Assembly: GCA_937941545.1 (NCBI GenBank) | Contig: CALDHI010000051.1 | Span: 1-40,976 of the forward strand | Length of the DNA: 40,976 nt | From: an uncultured Alphaproteobacteria bacterium | GTDB lineage: Bacteria; Pseudomonadota; Alphaproteobacteria; Micavibrionales; Micavibrionaceae | Direction of reading: 5' to 3' | Shown: piece after piece, positions 17,578 to 26,389 of the stretch | Layout: every line of letters starts with the position of its first letter | Numbering within the stretch: position 1 is the stretch's first letter | Translations under genes and position numbers: made by a program | Notes under the pieces: model-generated | The model's database searches: none | What the model saw: the letters and a program-made list of their open reading frames with translations, nothing else | Told to the model about the DNA's origin: nothing

Positions 17578-18279
17578 TTAGGCGCGAGATGGGTTTTGCA
17601 AAAATGGCTTCACTATATCTAGAGGAATTCCCCAACTGGTATATGCTTCATCTTGAGTTAACTGCTCGTCTGTTGCACCCATCAAATCAGTACCATGTAA
17701 ATTAGTCACGCCTATAGCAATAGACACCAGTTTTCCATGCTTATTAAAAATTCCAGAGCCAGAATCGCTTGGCCGCACAGGTAAGTTAAAAGGTATAAAT
17801 CTTGTAACAAGACGTGGTTTCTGATCAATATCTTTAAAAAGGCCTATCGCTTCAGCTTCAAAGCCTTCGACGCATGTACAAAAGCTTCCCTTTAACGTTC
17901 CCTTTCCACTGCCAGGCTGAAACTTTCGCGATTTAGGATTAAGCTTTAAAAAACTATTAACAATAACAGGGTCTAAATCTTGCATAGTATCTTGTGCGCA
18001 AGTAGCAAAAGAAGACGTTAATTCTTCTGGCAAAGTCAATAAAGCAAGATCCAAATCACGATCTACTACAAAACTTTTAACAAAAACAAACTCATCATTA
18101 TTTCTAACTGCAATGGTTGTACTATCATCATCAGGTAATGTGTGCCCCACCGTTAGAACTCTATCAGGGCCAACAAATACACCAGAGCCGTATTTTATCT
18201 CTTCTGCTGCTATAAAGGTGACTTGATAGCTAACAGAACAATTCGTTATGTGAGATAATACTTCTTGATTAATTTCCAT
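17578..18279 (-). CDS. Trypsin-like serine protease without obvious signal peptide
   Basis: YGSGVFVGPDRVLTVGHTLP (His), DLDLALLTLP (Asp), RPSDSGSGIFNKHGKLVSIAIGV (Ser). Confidence 0.75.
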   Translation of the reverse strand: MEINQEVLSHITNCSVSYQVTFIAAEEIKYGSGVFVGPDRVLTVGHTLPDDDSTTIAVRNNDEFVFVKSFVVDRDLDLALLTLPEELTSSFATCAQDTMQDLDPVIVNSFLKLNPKSRKFQPGSGKGTLKGSFCTCVEGFEAEAIGLFKDIDQKPRLVTRFIPFNLPVRPSDSGSGIFNKHGKLVSIAIGVTNLHGTDLMGATDEQLTQDEAYTSWGIPLDIVKPFLQNPSRA

Positions 18280-18321
18280 GGGATATTTATCGACACCAAT
18301 ATCCTTATGTCAACAAAAACA

Positions 18322-18352
18322 TTGCTCCTTTCCTCTCTTTTTATGCTATAAT
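18322..18352 (+). promoter_or_regulatory. Putative promoter upstream of phoH
   Basis: TTGCTC-19 nt-TATAAT, giving a predicted leader of about 25 nt before the SD-linked AUA. Confidence 0.4.
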
Positions 18353-18382
18353 AAAGCTATAACAACCAATTAGAGGCACATC

Positions 18383-19372
18383 ATACCGAACATTGCGCAA
18401 CACTCTGCTAATCTTAGTTTCGATGACAACTCTTTGCTGCCCGTTCTCTTTGGGGAGCATAACAACCATTTGCGCCATTTAGAGCGCGCGCTGGATGTGA
18501 CCATCGCCAATCGCGGTAACAAGGTCTCCATCACAGGTGAGCCCGCCGCCACGCAACTTGCCCAAGACATCCTTGAGATGCTTTGGGAGAAAATCAAACG
18601 CCAACAAGATGTTGGCCCCCCTGAAATTGACGCTGCCTTAAGATTCCACAACAAAGGAGATAACGTGAGTACAGATAACAAAAAGAACGCCCTTTATGAT
18701 GAAAAATCAGGGATTAAAACCCATAAAAACAAGCTGATATCCCCCCGCTCCCCCAATCAGGCAAAATATATTGAAGCCATGCGCGCACACGACATGGTGT
18801 TTGGTGTTGGCCCCGCAGGAACAGGGAAAACCTTTATGGCCGTCGCCGCCGCCGTGCAGATGTTTCAAGACGGCAAGATTGAGCGCATGGTATTTTGTCG
18901 CCCCGCTGTAGAGGCGGGTGAACGCTTAGGCTTCCTCCCCGGTGACCTGCTCGAGAAAATCGACCCCTATTTGCGCCCAATTTATGATGCGTTGAACGAA
19001 ATGATGCCCGCAACAGATGTCCCTAAAATGATTGAAAGTGGTGAAATTGAAATTGCGCCACTAGCCTTTATGCGCGGGCGAACCCTCAAGAACGCCTTTG
19101 TCGTGCTGGATGAGGCGCAAAATACGACGTCTATGCAAATGAAGATGTTTTTGACCCGTATGGGTGAGAACACACGTATGGTCATTACGGGCGATCCCAG
19201 CCAAATTGATTTACCCAATGGCACACAAAGTGGCCTGAAAGAAGCGATGAGCATACTTCGCGACGTCAAAGAAATTCCCTTCATTGAATTTAATTCAAAA
19301 GATGTCGTGCGTCACAAGTTGGTTACCCGTATAATCGAAGCTTATGATCAACATGATTTTAGAAATAGATAA
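18383..19372 (+). CDS. phoH: PhoH-like ATPase (start codon ambiguous)
   Basis: GPAGTGKTFMAVAAAVQMF, ERMVFCRPAVEAGERLGFLPGDL, VVLDEAQNTTSMQMKMFLTRMGENTRMVITGDPSQIDLP. Frame is open back to a stop at 18371; SD AGAGG 6 nt before ATA at 18383. Confidence 0.9.
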   Translation: MPNIAQHSANLSFDDNSLLPVLFGEHNNHLRHLERALDVTIANRGNKVSITGEPAATQLAQDILEMLWEKIKRQQDVGPPEIDAALRFHNKGDNVSTDNKKNALYDEKSGIKTHKNKLISPRSPNQAKYIEAMRAHDMVFGVGPAGTGKTFMAVAAAVQMFQDGKIERMVFCRPAVEAGERLGFLPGDLLEKIDPYLRPIYDALNEMMPATDVPKMIESGEIEIAPLAFMRGRTLKNAFVVLDEAQNTTSMQMKMFLTRMGENTRMVITGDPSQIDLPNGTQSGLKEAMSILRDVKEIPFIEFNSKDVVRHKLVTRIIEAYDQHDFRNR

Positions 19373-19378
19373 CCTTCA

Positions 19379-19903
19379 ATGCAATTGAGTAACGCTAAAC
19401 AATCGCCATATATCGACATTTCCATTCAAGACCCAGAATGGGAGGTTATGACCGATATTCAAAACATTATAGAAACAACTGCTATCACGGCATTAACATC
19501 CGCTATTTTGCCTAAAATCGCGCAAGATAGAGATTTAGAAATTAGCATTGTGCTGGCCAATGATGATTTAGTCCAAGTACTTAATCGTGAATATCGTGAA
19601 AAAGATAAGCCTACCAACGTCCTTACCTTTGCAAATTTAGACGGTGATATAGACACCCTCCCAACCGAAGGCCCACTGAACTTAGGCGATATCATTTTAT
19701 CTTATCAAACCCTAGAGCGCGAAGCCAAAGAGCAAGGCAAATTCCCCCTCGATCATATCCGTCATTTAACAACGCATGGTATTTTACACCTTCTGGGCTA
19801 TGACCATCAGACTGATGAAGAGGCCAATGATATGGAGACCTTAGAAATCCGTATATTAGAGCAGCTCGGCATACAAAACCCTTATACAGAAATAAATTTT
19901 TAG
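19379..19903 (+). CDS. ybeY: Endoribonuclease YbeY / rRNA maturation factor
   Basis: LNREYREKDKPTNVLTFAN and HLTTHGILHLLGYDHQTDEEANDMETLE. Confidence 0.95.
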   Translation: MQLSNAKQSPYIDISIQDPEWEVMTDIQNIIETTAITALTSAILPKIAQDRDLEISIVLANDDLVQVLNREYREKDKPTNVLTFANLDGDIDTLPTEGPLNLGDIILSYQTLEREAKEQGKFPLDHIRHLTTHGILHLLGYDHQTDEEANDMETLEIRILEQLGIQNPYTEINF

Positions 19904-19917
19904 GCTATAGTCAGAAA

Positions 19918-20838
19918 ATGTTAAAAGCACCGACGCCAGACGCCCTGAACGATTCCGCCCCTCTTCCCCTAACAGAACAGCGTAACGGCTTCATTCAAGT
20001 TTTAAAATCTCTATTTTCCAAATCAAGAAATAACAACAGTAACAATGCCTTACGCGAAGCTATTGAGGAATTGATTGAAGAAGAAGCGTCAGAAGGCGAA
20101 ATCCCCTCCGCCGTCTCCGCGCATGAAAAATCTATCATCTCTAACGTGCTTAAACTGCGCGACACCACCGTAACAGATGTGATGATTCCCCGCGCCGATA
20201 TTGCCTCAATTGAGGTCAATGCCGATAAAGAGGCGTTAATGGAGTTACTGTCTGAGCGACAATTTAGCCGTATTCCCGTTTATAAAGATACATTGGACGA
20301 AGTTTTAGGCTCGGTTCATATCAAAGATATCCTCTCTATACTGGCGTCTGGTAAGACATTGGATATTAAATCCATGATCCGCCCCGTACCTATTGTTTCG
20401 CCATCGCTTCCCGTTTTGGACTTGTTGTTAAAAATGCAAAGCGATAAGAAACACATGGTGTTCGTGGTGGATGAATATGGCGGTATTGACGGCCTTGCCA
20501 CCATTGGTGACGTGATTGAAGCCATCGTGGGTGAGTTTGATGATGAGTTTGACACCGAAACCGCGCCGCAGATGATCGAAGAATCCAACGGCACTATTAT
20601 ATGTGATGCCCGTCTAGACATTGATGAATTTGAAGAAAAATACGGCGAAATCCTAAGCGAAGAAGAACGTGAAGAAGTAGATACATTGGGCGGTCTCGTC
20701 TTCTTCACCGCCAGCCGCATCCCCGCCCGCGGCGAAGTCATCAAACATGACAGCGGCATGGTGTTTGAGATAATTGAAGCCGACCAACGTAGAATCAACA
20801 GCCTAAGAATCCGTGACATTCCCGCACAGGCGGACTAA
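19918..20838 (+). CDS. corC: HlyC/CorC-type CBS and transporter-associated domain protein
   Basis: TTVTDVMIPRADIASIEV, FSRIPVYKDTLDEVLGSVHIKDIL, FVVDEYGGIDGLATIGDVIEAIVGEFDDEFD. Confidence 0.93.
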   Translation: MLKAPTPDALNDSAPLPLTEQRNGFIQVLKSLFSKSRNNNSNNALREAIEELIEEEASEGEIPSAVSAHEKSIISNVLKLRDTTVTDVMIPRADIASIEVNADKEALMELLSERQFSRIPVYKDTLDEVLGSVHIKDILSILASGKTLDIKSMIRPVPIVSPSLPVLDLLLKMQSDKKHMVFVVDEYGGIDGLATIGDVIEAIVGEFDDEFDTETAPQMIEESNGTIICDARLDIDEFEEKYGEILSEEEREEVDTLGGLVFFTASRIPARGEVIKHDSGMVFEIIEADQRRINSLRIRDIPAQAD

Positions 20839-20909
20839 TTATTGACATATTGAACCTTGCGGAATTTACTGCATCTTCACAGCAACCTTGAATTAATTCC
20901 TAATTTATC

Positions 20910-21304
20910 TTGACTTTAGTCGCGTATGTATGGCATTATGAAAGTCATCGACACCAGTTTTGCGCCTATACAACCCCACCCGAACCCTCGTTTTCAAATG
21001 CGGGGTTACAAAAAAATAAAATGTAAGTCTACTTTTTCAAAAAAGCTCAGGCGGGCAAGCCCGCTTCACGATTTCTAGCAACAAACCCAAACGCCGTCAC
21101 CCCCGCCTTGAGCGGGGGTTTGAGTGTAACAACGATATCGTCTCACCAAACACCCGCTTAAGGCGGGTATGACACTATTTATTAGATACGCCCACTGCAT
21201 TATCTGACATGTTTTTTTAAAAAGTAAGTCTACATTTAACAACCGCCTCGTATGCTTGCACGCCTAAGAATATTAAAAAAAGTAAGTCTACTTTTCAAAT
21301 ACAG
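20910..21304 (+). repeat. Repeat-dense corC-lnt spacer
   Basis: Three copies of the inverted motif AGTAAGTCTAC(t/a)TTT (near 21023, 21223, 21281); palindromes CCCCCGC-CTTGA-GCGGGGG (21100-21118) and ACCCGC...GCGGGT (21152-21168); Family I copy at 21045. Confidence 0.7.
21045..21074 (+). repeat. Family I hairpin repeat copy 3
   Basis: GCTCAGGCGGGCAAGCCCGCTTCACGATTT. Confidence 0.75.
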
Positions 21305-21321
21305 TATGCTAAGAATTTACC

Positions 21322-22848
21322 ATGAATTTTATACCAAAAGCTATTCTCGCTCTTATTTGTGGTGTTGCGTTGTCATTTGCGCAGGCGCCTTATGACATAT
21401 GGGTTCTTATCTTTCCCTGTTTTGGTGTGTTTTATTATCTGTACGCATCCCTTAATTCTAAACGCACAATATTTACGTTAAGCTTTCTATTCTCATTAGG
21501 CTATTTCATCGCTAGCTTAAATTGGATTGGCAACGCGTTGCTAGTGGAAGGCAATGAGTTTAAATGGGTTTGGCCGTTGGCGGTGATTGCCTTGCCTTGC
21601 TTGCTCGGTTTGTTCACTGCGTTATATTTAACGATAAACCATATCTTGTTTAGAAATACAGCTTTGCCCAAATTCTTTGGATTTTGTGTCTTTCTTGCCT
21701 TTAGTGAATGGGTGCGTGGTTATGCCTTTACTGGCTTTCCATGGAACTTGTACGGCTATGCCTCTGCCGCTAACCTAAACATCGCGCAAAGCCTAAGCCT
21801 CATCGGGCCCTATGGTTTAACCTTACTCACTATATTCTGGGGGGCATCGGCGGGTTTATTATTGAATAAGACAAAGCACAGCTATAGCTATAGCGTTATC
21901 GTCATTGCACTCGTCACCTTAGCTACCGCCTACACATATGGAGCTGTACGTCTCAGCCTAAACCCAACGCAATATAACGAAGCCTACAGATTTCACCTTA
22001 TTCAACCAAACATCGCCCAAGCAGAAAAATGGGAAGATAAGTATCTCATCCGTAATTTTGAAAGCCATGTCGTTTTATCTAACCAAGAGCGAGATGAAAG
22101 GTTAAAGCACATCTATATTTGGTCAGAAACCGCCGTGCCGCCTATTCTCCTCAACAGCCGCGATACAAATAATCGTATTCAGGCTGTCTTGAAAGATAAT
22201 GCCATCCTCCTTGCGGGAACGCTAACAGCCGAAGCGACGGAAGATAAGTTCAAGCCAGCCTATTACAATGCGCTTTCTTTGTGGGATAAGAATAATAATG
22301 GCACAAGAAAGTACGCCAAAACGCACCTTGTTCCTTTTGGGGAATATATCCCGTTTCAAAACTTAATCCCTTTAAAAACGGTCACTCAATTCAATGGGTT
22401 CGCCCGCGGCAATGGCCCAGAGACACATAAAATAGAGCGATACCCTAGCTTTACGAGCGCTATCTGCTATGAAATCATTTTCCCGCACAAGCAGGTTAAC
22501 GCCTCGCAACCGCGCCCAGATTATATCTTAACCATCACAAATGATGGATGGTATGGGGACAGTGCAGGTCCTAGACAGCATTTTCGTCAAGCTCGTTTTC
22601 GCGCCATTGAACAGGGCATCCCCGTTGTCCGCGCGGCAAATACAGGCATTTCTGGTGTGATTGACCCTGTGGGACGAATTATCGCAAAATCAAATCTTCT
22701 GAAAATCCAAACCATAGAAGCAAAGTTACCAAAACATCTCTCAAGCAACCTCCCTATATACGCACGTTTGGGAGACATCTTATTCTTAATATTATGCATG
22801 ACTACCCTTGTAACCAGCGCCACAATAACGCGACGCAGTGGATTATAA
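21322..22848 (+). CDS. lnt: Apolipoprotein N-acyltransferase
   Basis: Polytopic N-terminus then nitrilase domain: YIWSETAVPP, KTHLVPFGEYIPF, SAICYEIIFP, NDGWYGDSAGPRQHFRQARFRAIEQGIPVVRAANTGISGVIDP. Confidence 0.96.
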   Translation: MNFIPKAILALICGVALSFAQAPYDIWVLIFPCFGVFYYLYASLNSKRTIFTLSFLFSLGYFIASLNWIGNALLVEGNEFKWVWPLAVIALPCLLGLFTALYLTINHILFRNTALPKFFGFCVFLAFSEWVRGYAFTGFPWNLYGYASAANLNIAQSLSLIGPYGLTLLTIFWGASAGLLLNKTKHSYSYSVIVIALVTLATAYTYGAVRLSLNPTQYNEAYRFHLIQPNIAQAEKWEDKYLIRNFESHVVLSNQERDERLKHIYIWSETAVPPILLNSRDTNNRIQAVLKDNAILLAGTLTAEATEDKFKPAYYNALSLWDKNNNGTRKYAKTHLVPFGEYIPFQNLIPLKTVTQFNGFARGNGPETHKIERYPSFTSAICYEIIFPHKQVNASQPRPDYILTITNDGWYGDSAGPRQHFRQARFRAIEQGIPVVRAANTGISGVIDPVGRIIAKSNLLKIQTIEAKLPKHLSSNLPIYARLGDILFLILCMTTLVTSATITRRSGL

Positions 22849-22949
22849 ATTCTTTGGCAGAGCAAGCCGTGCTTAGGTTTAAATAAAAGGTTGCACACAA
22901 TAGTACTATTTGCTATTTGTCGTATTACCTAAAGAATATGGAGAAACGC

Positions 22950-23417
22950 ATGAGCAATCAAAATGATATTACGTATGAAAACACATCATCAAAAAATGCG
23001 CATAAGAATGATTCATCCTCCATTGATCTAAAAAATAATGACCATCTTATTGGCCAGCGTTTAAAAGAATTGCGTAAACAAAAAGCACTGACACAAAAAG
23101 ATGTTGCCAACGCCATCGGCGTTTCAGCTCAGCAAATACAGAAATATGAAAAAGGGCAAGATCGCATTAGCTTTAGCCGTATTTTTGAACTTAGCCAATT
23201 TATGAACATTTCTATAGAAAGTTTTACCCTTTTTCATTTAAATGAAAATAGCTTATCTGATAATGATCAAGCTTCAATTAAAGGCTCAATTAACCACAGG
23301 CTATCAGAAGCAGAAAAAAATGAAATTTTATCCGTGTTCTCTTCCATAGAAGATGAAGCCATGCGTAAAGATTTACTCAATTTAATGAAGACCATGGCGA
23401 AGACGTCAAAAGAATAA
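22950..23417 (+). CDS. XRE-family HTH transcriptional regulator
   Basis: [59 protein letters not shown]; between lnt and metK as in other alphaproteobacteria. Confidence 0.92.
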   Translation: MSNQNDITYENTSSKNAHKNDSSSIDLKNNDHLIGQRLKELRKQKALTQKDVANAIGVSAQQIQKYEKGQDRISFSRIFELSQFMNISIESFTLFHLNENSLSDNDQASIKGSINHRLSEAEKNEILSVFSSIEDEAMRKDLLNLMKTMAKTSKE

Positions 23418-23490
23418 ATCTCTTAATTCTCCTATTGCCCCAAACATAAAAACCTTTTATCTTTTCCTTATAATTAGAAGGAAAATTACC

Positions 23491-24654
23491 ATGAACGCAA
23501 AAGACCTAAAGAACTACATTTTTACTAGCGAGTCCGTCTCTGAAGGACATCCAGATAAAATTTGTGATCAAATATCAGACGCTATTGTTGATTTGTTTTT
23601 AGAGGCAGACCCACAAAGCCGTGTCGCCATTGAAACAGCGGTCACAACGGACTATGTCGGTATCTTCGGTGAAACACGCGGCCCTGACCAAATTACACCG
23701 AAAATTATGGAAGATGCCGCGCGGCAGGTCATTCGTAAGATTGGATATGATCAAAAAGGCTTTAGCTGGAAAACAGCGCGCTTTGATATTCGCGCCCATT
23801 CACAAAGTGTTGATATCGCCCAAGGCGTTGATGCCGAAGGTGCAGGTGATCAAGGCATTATGTTCGGTTATGCCTGTAAAGAAACAGACAGCCTGATGCC
23901 TGCTGCGATACAATATTCACATGATATTCTGCGTACGCTCGCTGAAGCGCGTCACGAAGGAACGCTGAGCCAACTAGGCCCTGATGCAAAATCTCAAGTG
24001 TCGCTTATTTATAAAGACGGTAAACCAGTCAAAGCCTCTTCTATAGTCGTCTCAACGCAACATGCAGAAGGTTTATCGCAAGATGATGTCCGTGAAATGG
24101 TGCGCCCTTACATTGAAAAAGCCCTACCTGAAGGATGGATGTGCGATGAGGATGAGCTGTACGTCAACCCTACAAGGAGATTCGTTATTGGTGGCCCTGT
24201 TGGCGATGCAGGCTTAACGGGGCGTAAGATTATCGTTGATACCTATGGCGGCGCGGCACCCCATGGCGGTGGTGCGTTCTCTGGTAAAGACCCGACTAAG
24301 GTTGATCGCTCTGCGGCTTATGCTGCGCGCTATGTGGCTAAAAATATTGTGGCCGCTGGCTTTGCCGAAAAATGTACGATTCAGGTGTCCTATGCTATTG
24401 GCGTGGCAAAACCTATTTCATTATTCGTCAATACACATGGCACAGGTACAGTGTCCGAAAGCGCCCTTGAAAAAGCGATTAATAAGTCAATTGACCTCAG
24501 CCCCAAAGGCATACGCGACCATTTAAACCTTAACCGCGCGATTTACGCTCGTACAGCGGCCTATGGTCACTTTGGCCGAACACCAACGGATGACGGTGGC
24601 TTTTCATGGGAAAAAACAGACCTAATTGATGCCTTGCAAAAAGAAATCGGGTAA
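23491..24654 (+). CDS. metK: S-adenosylmethionine synthetase
   Basis: [69 protein letters not shown]. Confidence 0.98.
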   Translation: MNAKDLKNYIFTSESVSEGHPDKICDQISDAIVDLFLEADPQSRVAIETAVTTDYVGIFGETRGPDQITPKIMEDAARQVIRKIGYDQKGFSWKTARFDIRAHSQSVDIAQGVDAEGAGDQGIMFGYACKETDSLMPAAIQYSHDILRTLAEARHEGTLSQLGPDAKSQVSLIYKDGKPVKASSIVVSTQHAEGLSQDDVREMVRPYIEKALPEGWMCDEDELYVNPTRRFVIGGPVGDAGLTGRKIIVDTYGGAAPHGGGAFSGKDPTKVDRSAAYAARYVAKNIVAAGFAEKCTIQVSYAIGVAKPISLFVNTHGTGTVSESALEKAINKSIDLSPKGIRDHLNLNRAIYARTAAYGHFGRTPTDDGGFSWEKTDLIDALQKEIG

Positions 24655-24657
24655 ATA

Positions 24658-25368
24658 GTGTCTTCTGAAACACAAAACCAAGAATGGCGCTTTTATGGGC
24701 GGCGGTCTGGGCGTAAGTTGAATACATCGCGCAAGGCCTTGCTTGATGAAATATTACCACAGCTTTCGTTGTCCACGGACAGCTTAACTAAAGACGCAAC
24801 GCTTGCCCCCGCTTCATTGTTTGAGAACAAATCTGAGAAAACTGTTCTTGAAATTGGCTTTGGTAATGGCGAGCATCTGGCGGAGATGATGCGCCGAAGC
24901 CCTGAAACAAACTTCATTGGCGCAGAACCGTTTATTAACGGCATGACGGCGTTCCTCAAAGAAATTATTGATGATGAACTGCCCCTTAATAACATCCGCG
25001 TACACATGGATGATGCGATACCGCTAGTCAAATCATTAAGCGATAACAGCATTGATGAAATATACGTGCTGAACCCTGACCCATGGCATAAAACACGCCA
25101 TCACCAACGCCGTATCATTAACCAAGATAACCTCGATATCTTCGCGCGTATCTTAAAGCCTAAAGGTAAGCTTATCATGACCACAGACGTGGTGAATTTA
25201 ATTGAATGGATGGTCACAGAGGCCAGCCTACACCCCGCCTTTGAATGGACAGCCAAAGGTGCGGATGATTGGCGCGTCGCCCGCGAAGATTGGATTCCTA
25301 CACGGTATGAAACCAAAGGCGCCAAAGGCGCAGACCACATGAATTATCTATTTTTTGAGAAGAAATAA
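24658..25368 (+). CDS. trmB: tRNA (guanine-N7-)-methyltransferase
   Basis: FYGRRSGRKL, LEIGFGNGEHLAEM, NFIGAEPFINGM, EIYVLNPDPWHKTRHHQRRIIN. GTG start at 24658. Confidence 0.95.
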   Translation: MSSETQNQEWRFYGRRSGRKLNTSRKALLDEILPQLSLSTDSLTKDATLAPASLFENKSEKTVLEIGFGNGEHLAEMMRRSPETNFIGAEPFINGMTAFLKEIIDDELPLNNIRVHMDDAIPLVKSLSDNSIDEIYVLNPDPWHKTRHHQRRIINQDNLDIFARILKPKGKLIMTTDVVNLIEWMVTEASLHPAFEWTAKGADDWRVAREDWIPTRYETKGAKGADHMNYLFFEKK

Positions 25369-25372
25369 TTGA

Positions 25373-25579
25373 TTAATTACGAGCAGGAGCAGATTGCATG
25401 CTAATTACAGGTGAACTAGCAGCCTCTTTTGTCGCTCCAATTACATTATCGCCAACAATGAGGCCAGTGCCAAAGACCGCACCAATTGCTAAAGCTTTAA
25501 AAAGAGTAATGTGACTAACCTCGTTTTTTGGCGCGCTGTATGTCGATGATGTGAAATTCTTTCTACTTGGAAAAGCCAT
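25373..25579 (-). CDS. Small membrane protein, unknown
   Basis: 68 aa; SD AAAGGAT before ATG; central glycine-rich hydrophobic segment ALAIGAVFGTGLIVGDNVIGA. Confidence 0.5.
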   Translation of the reverse strand: MAFPSRKNFTSSTYSAPKNEVSHITLFKALAIGAVFGTGLIVGDNVIGATKEAASSPVISMQSAPARN

Positions 25580-25815
25580 TTTAAATCCTTTATTAATTTT
25601 AAATTACTTTAACAATCACATTGAAATATGTCAATACGTCATTGCTGATTGATATTTCTCTTGCAAAAGCCTATTAATTAGACTATAAAACATTATAAAT
25701 TCCTGATGTATGTTAGGTGGTTTCGAGAAATCGGCGCCGCCTTTTTTAATGGGATTTTGGATAAACGAACAGAGGAACAGCGTCCTTCGGCTTACCGACA
25801 TGACGGCTTTTAAAA

Positions 25816-26367
25816 ATGAGACAGACCGCATTAGAAAATATTATCACCGAGATTGTTGCCCCTCCCATACAGGATTTGGGTCTTGATTTGCTATGGGTGG
25901 AATATAAAGGCGGCATCTTGAGCATTTTCGCGGAAAATCCTGATACGGGTAAAATCACGCTGGAAGAATGCACAAAAATCAGCCGTGAGATTTCACCGCT
26001 GCTTGAGGTGGAAGACCCTATTTCCGGTAAATACCGCCTAGAAGTAAGCTCCGCAGGCATTGACCGCCCTCTTCTTAAGCTGGAAGATTTCACACGCTTT
26101 AATGATTTAGAAGCAAAAGTCGAACTAGACGAAGCAATCGAAGGTCAAAAGAAGTTCCGCGGGTTCATTCGCGGGGTTGAAAACGGTGAAATCAAACTTG
26201 AAACAGACCAAGGAATGATGGACTTACCCTTTAATACCCTATATAAAGCGAAGTTAGTAATGACGGATCATCTTATTAAAGAGACAAAAAAGCGTTTCGG
26301 CATGGCCAATGAAAACATAGACGACAAAGACGCTGAACAAGAAGAATTAGTAGAAACAACCATTTAA
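25816..26367 (+). CDS. rimP: Ribosome maturation factor
   Basis: LDLLWVEYKGGILSIFAENPDTGKITLEECTKISREISPLLEVEDPISGKYRLEVSSAGIDRPLLKLEDFTRF. Confidence 0.96.
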   Translation: MRQTALENIITEIVAPPIQDLGLDLLWVEYKGGILSIFAENPDTGKITLEECTKISREISPLLEVEDPISGKYRLEVSSAGIDRPLLKLEDFTRFNDLEAKVELDEAIEGQKKFRGFIRGVENGEIKLETDQGMMDLPFNTLYKAKLVMTDHLIKETKKRFGMANENIDDKDAEQEELVETTI

Positions 26368-26389
26368 GACATAAAAGAGGAAATACAAA

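Noticed and set aside
18370-18681. 103-aa minus-strand ORF over the phoH start
   Set aside because: Antisense shadow of a conserved coding region; no SD or family resemblance.
21014-21300. CRISPR-like array suggested by repeated AGTAAGTCTACTTT
   Set aside because: Only three copies, irregular spacing (about 200 and 60 bp), no uniform spacers and no cas genes.
23418-23490. SAM riboswitch upstream of metK
   Set aside because: The 70-nt spacer is AT-rich and I could not identify SAM-I, SAM-II or SAM/SAH consensus elements.
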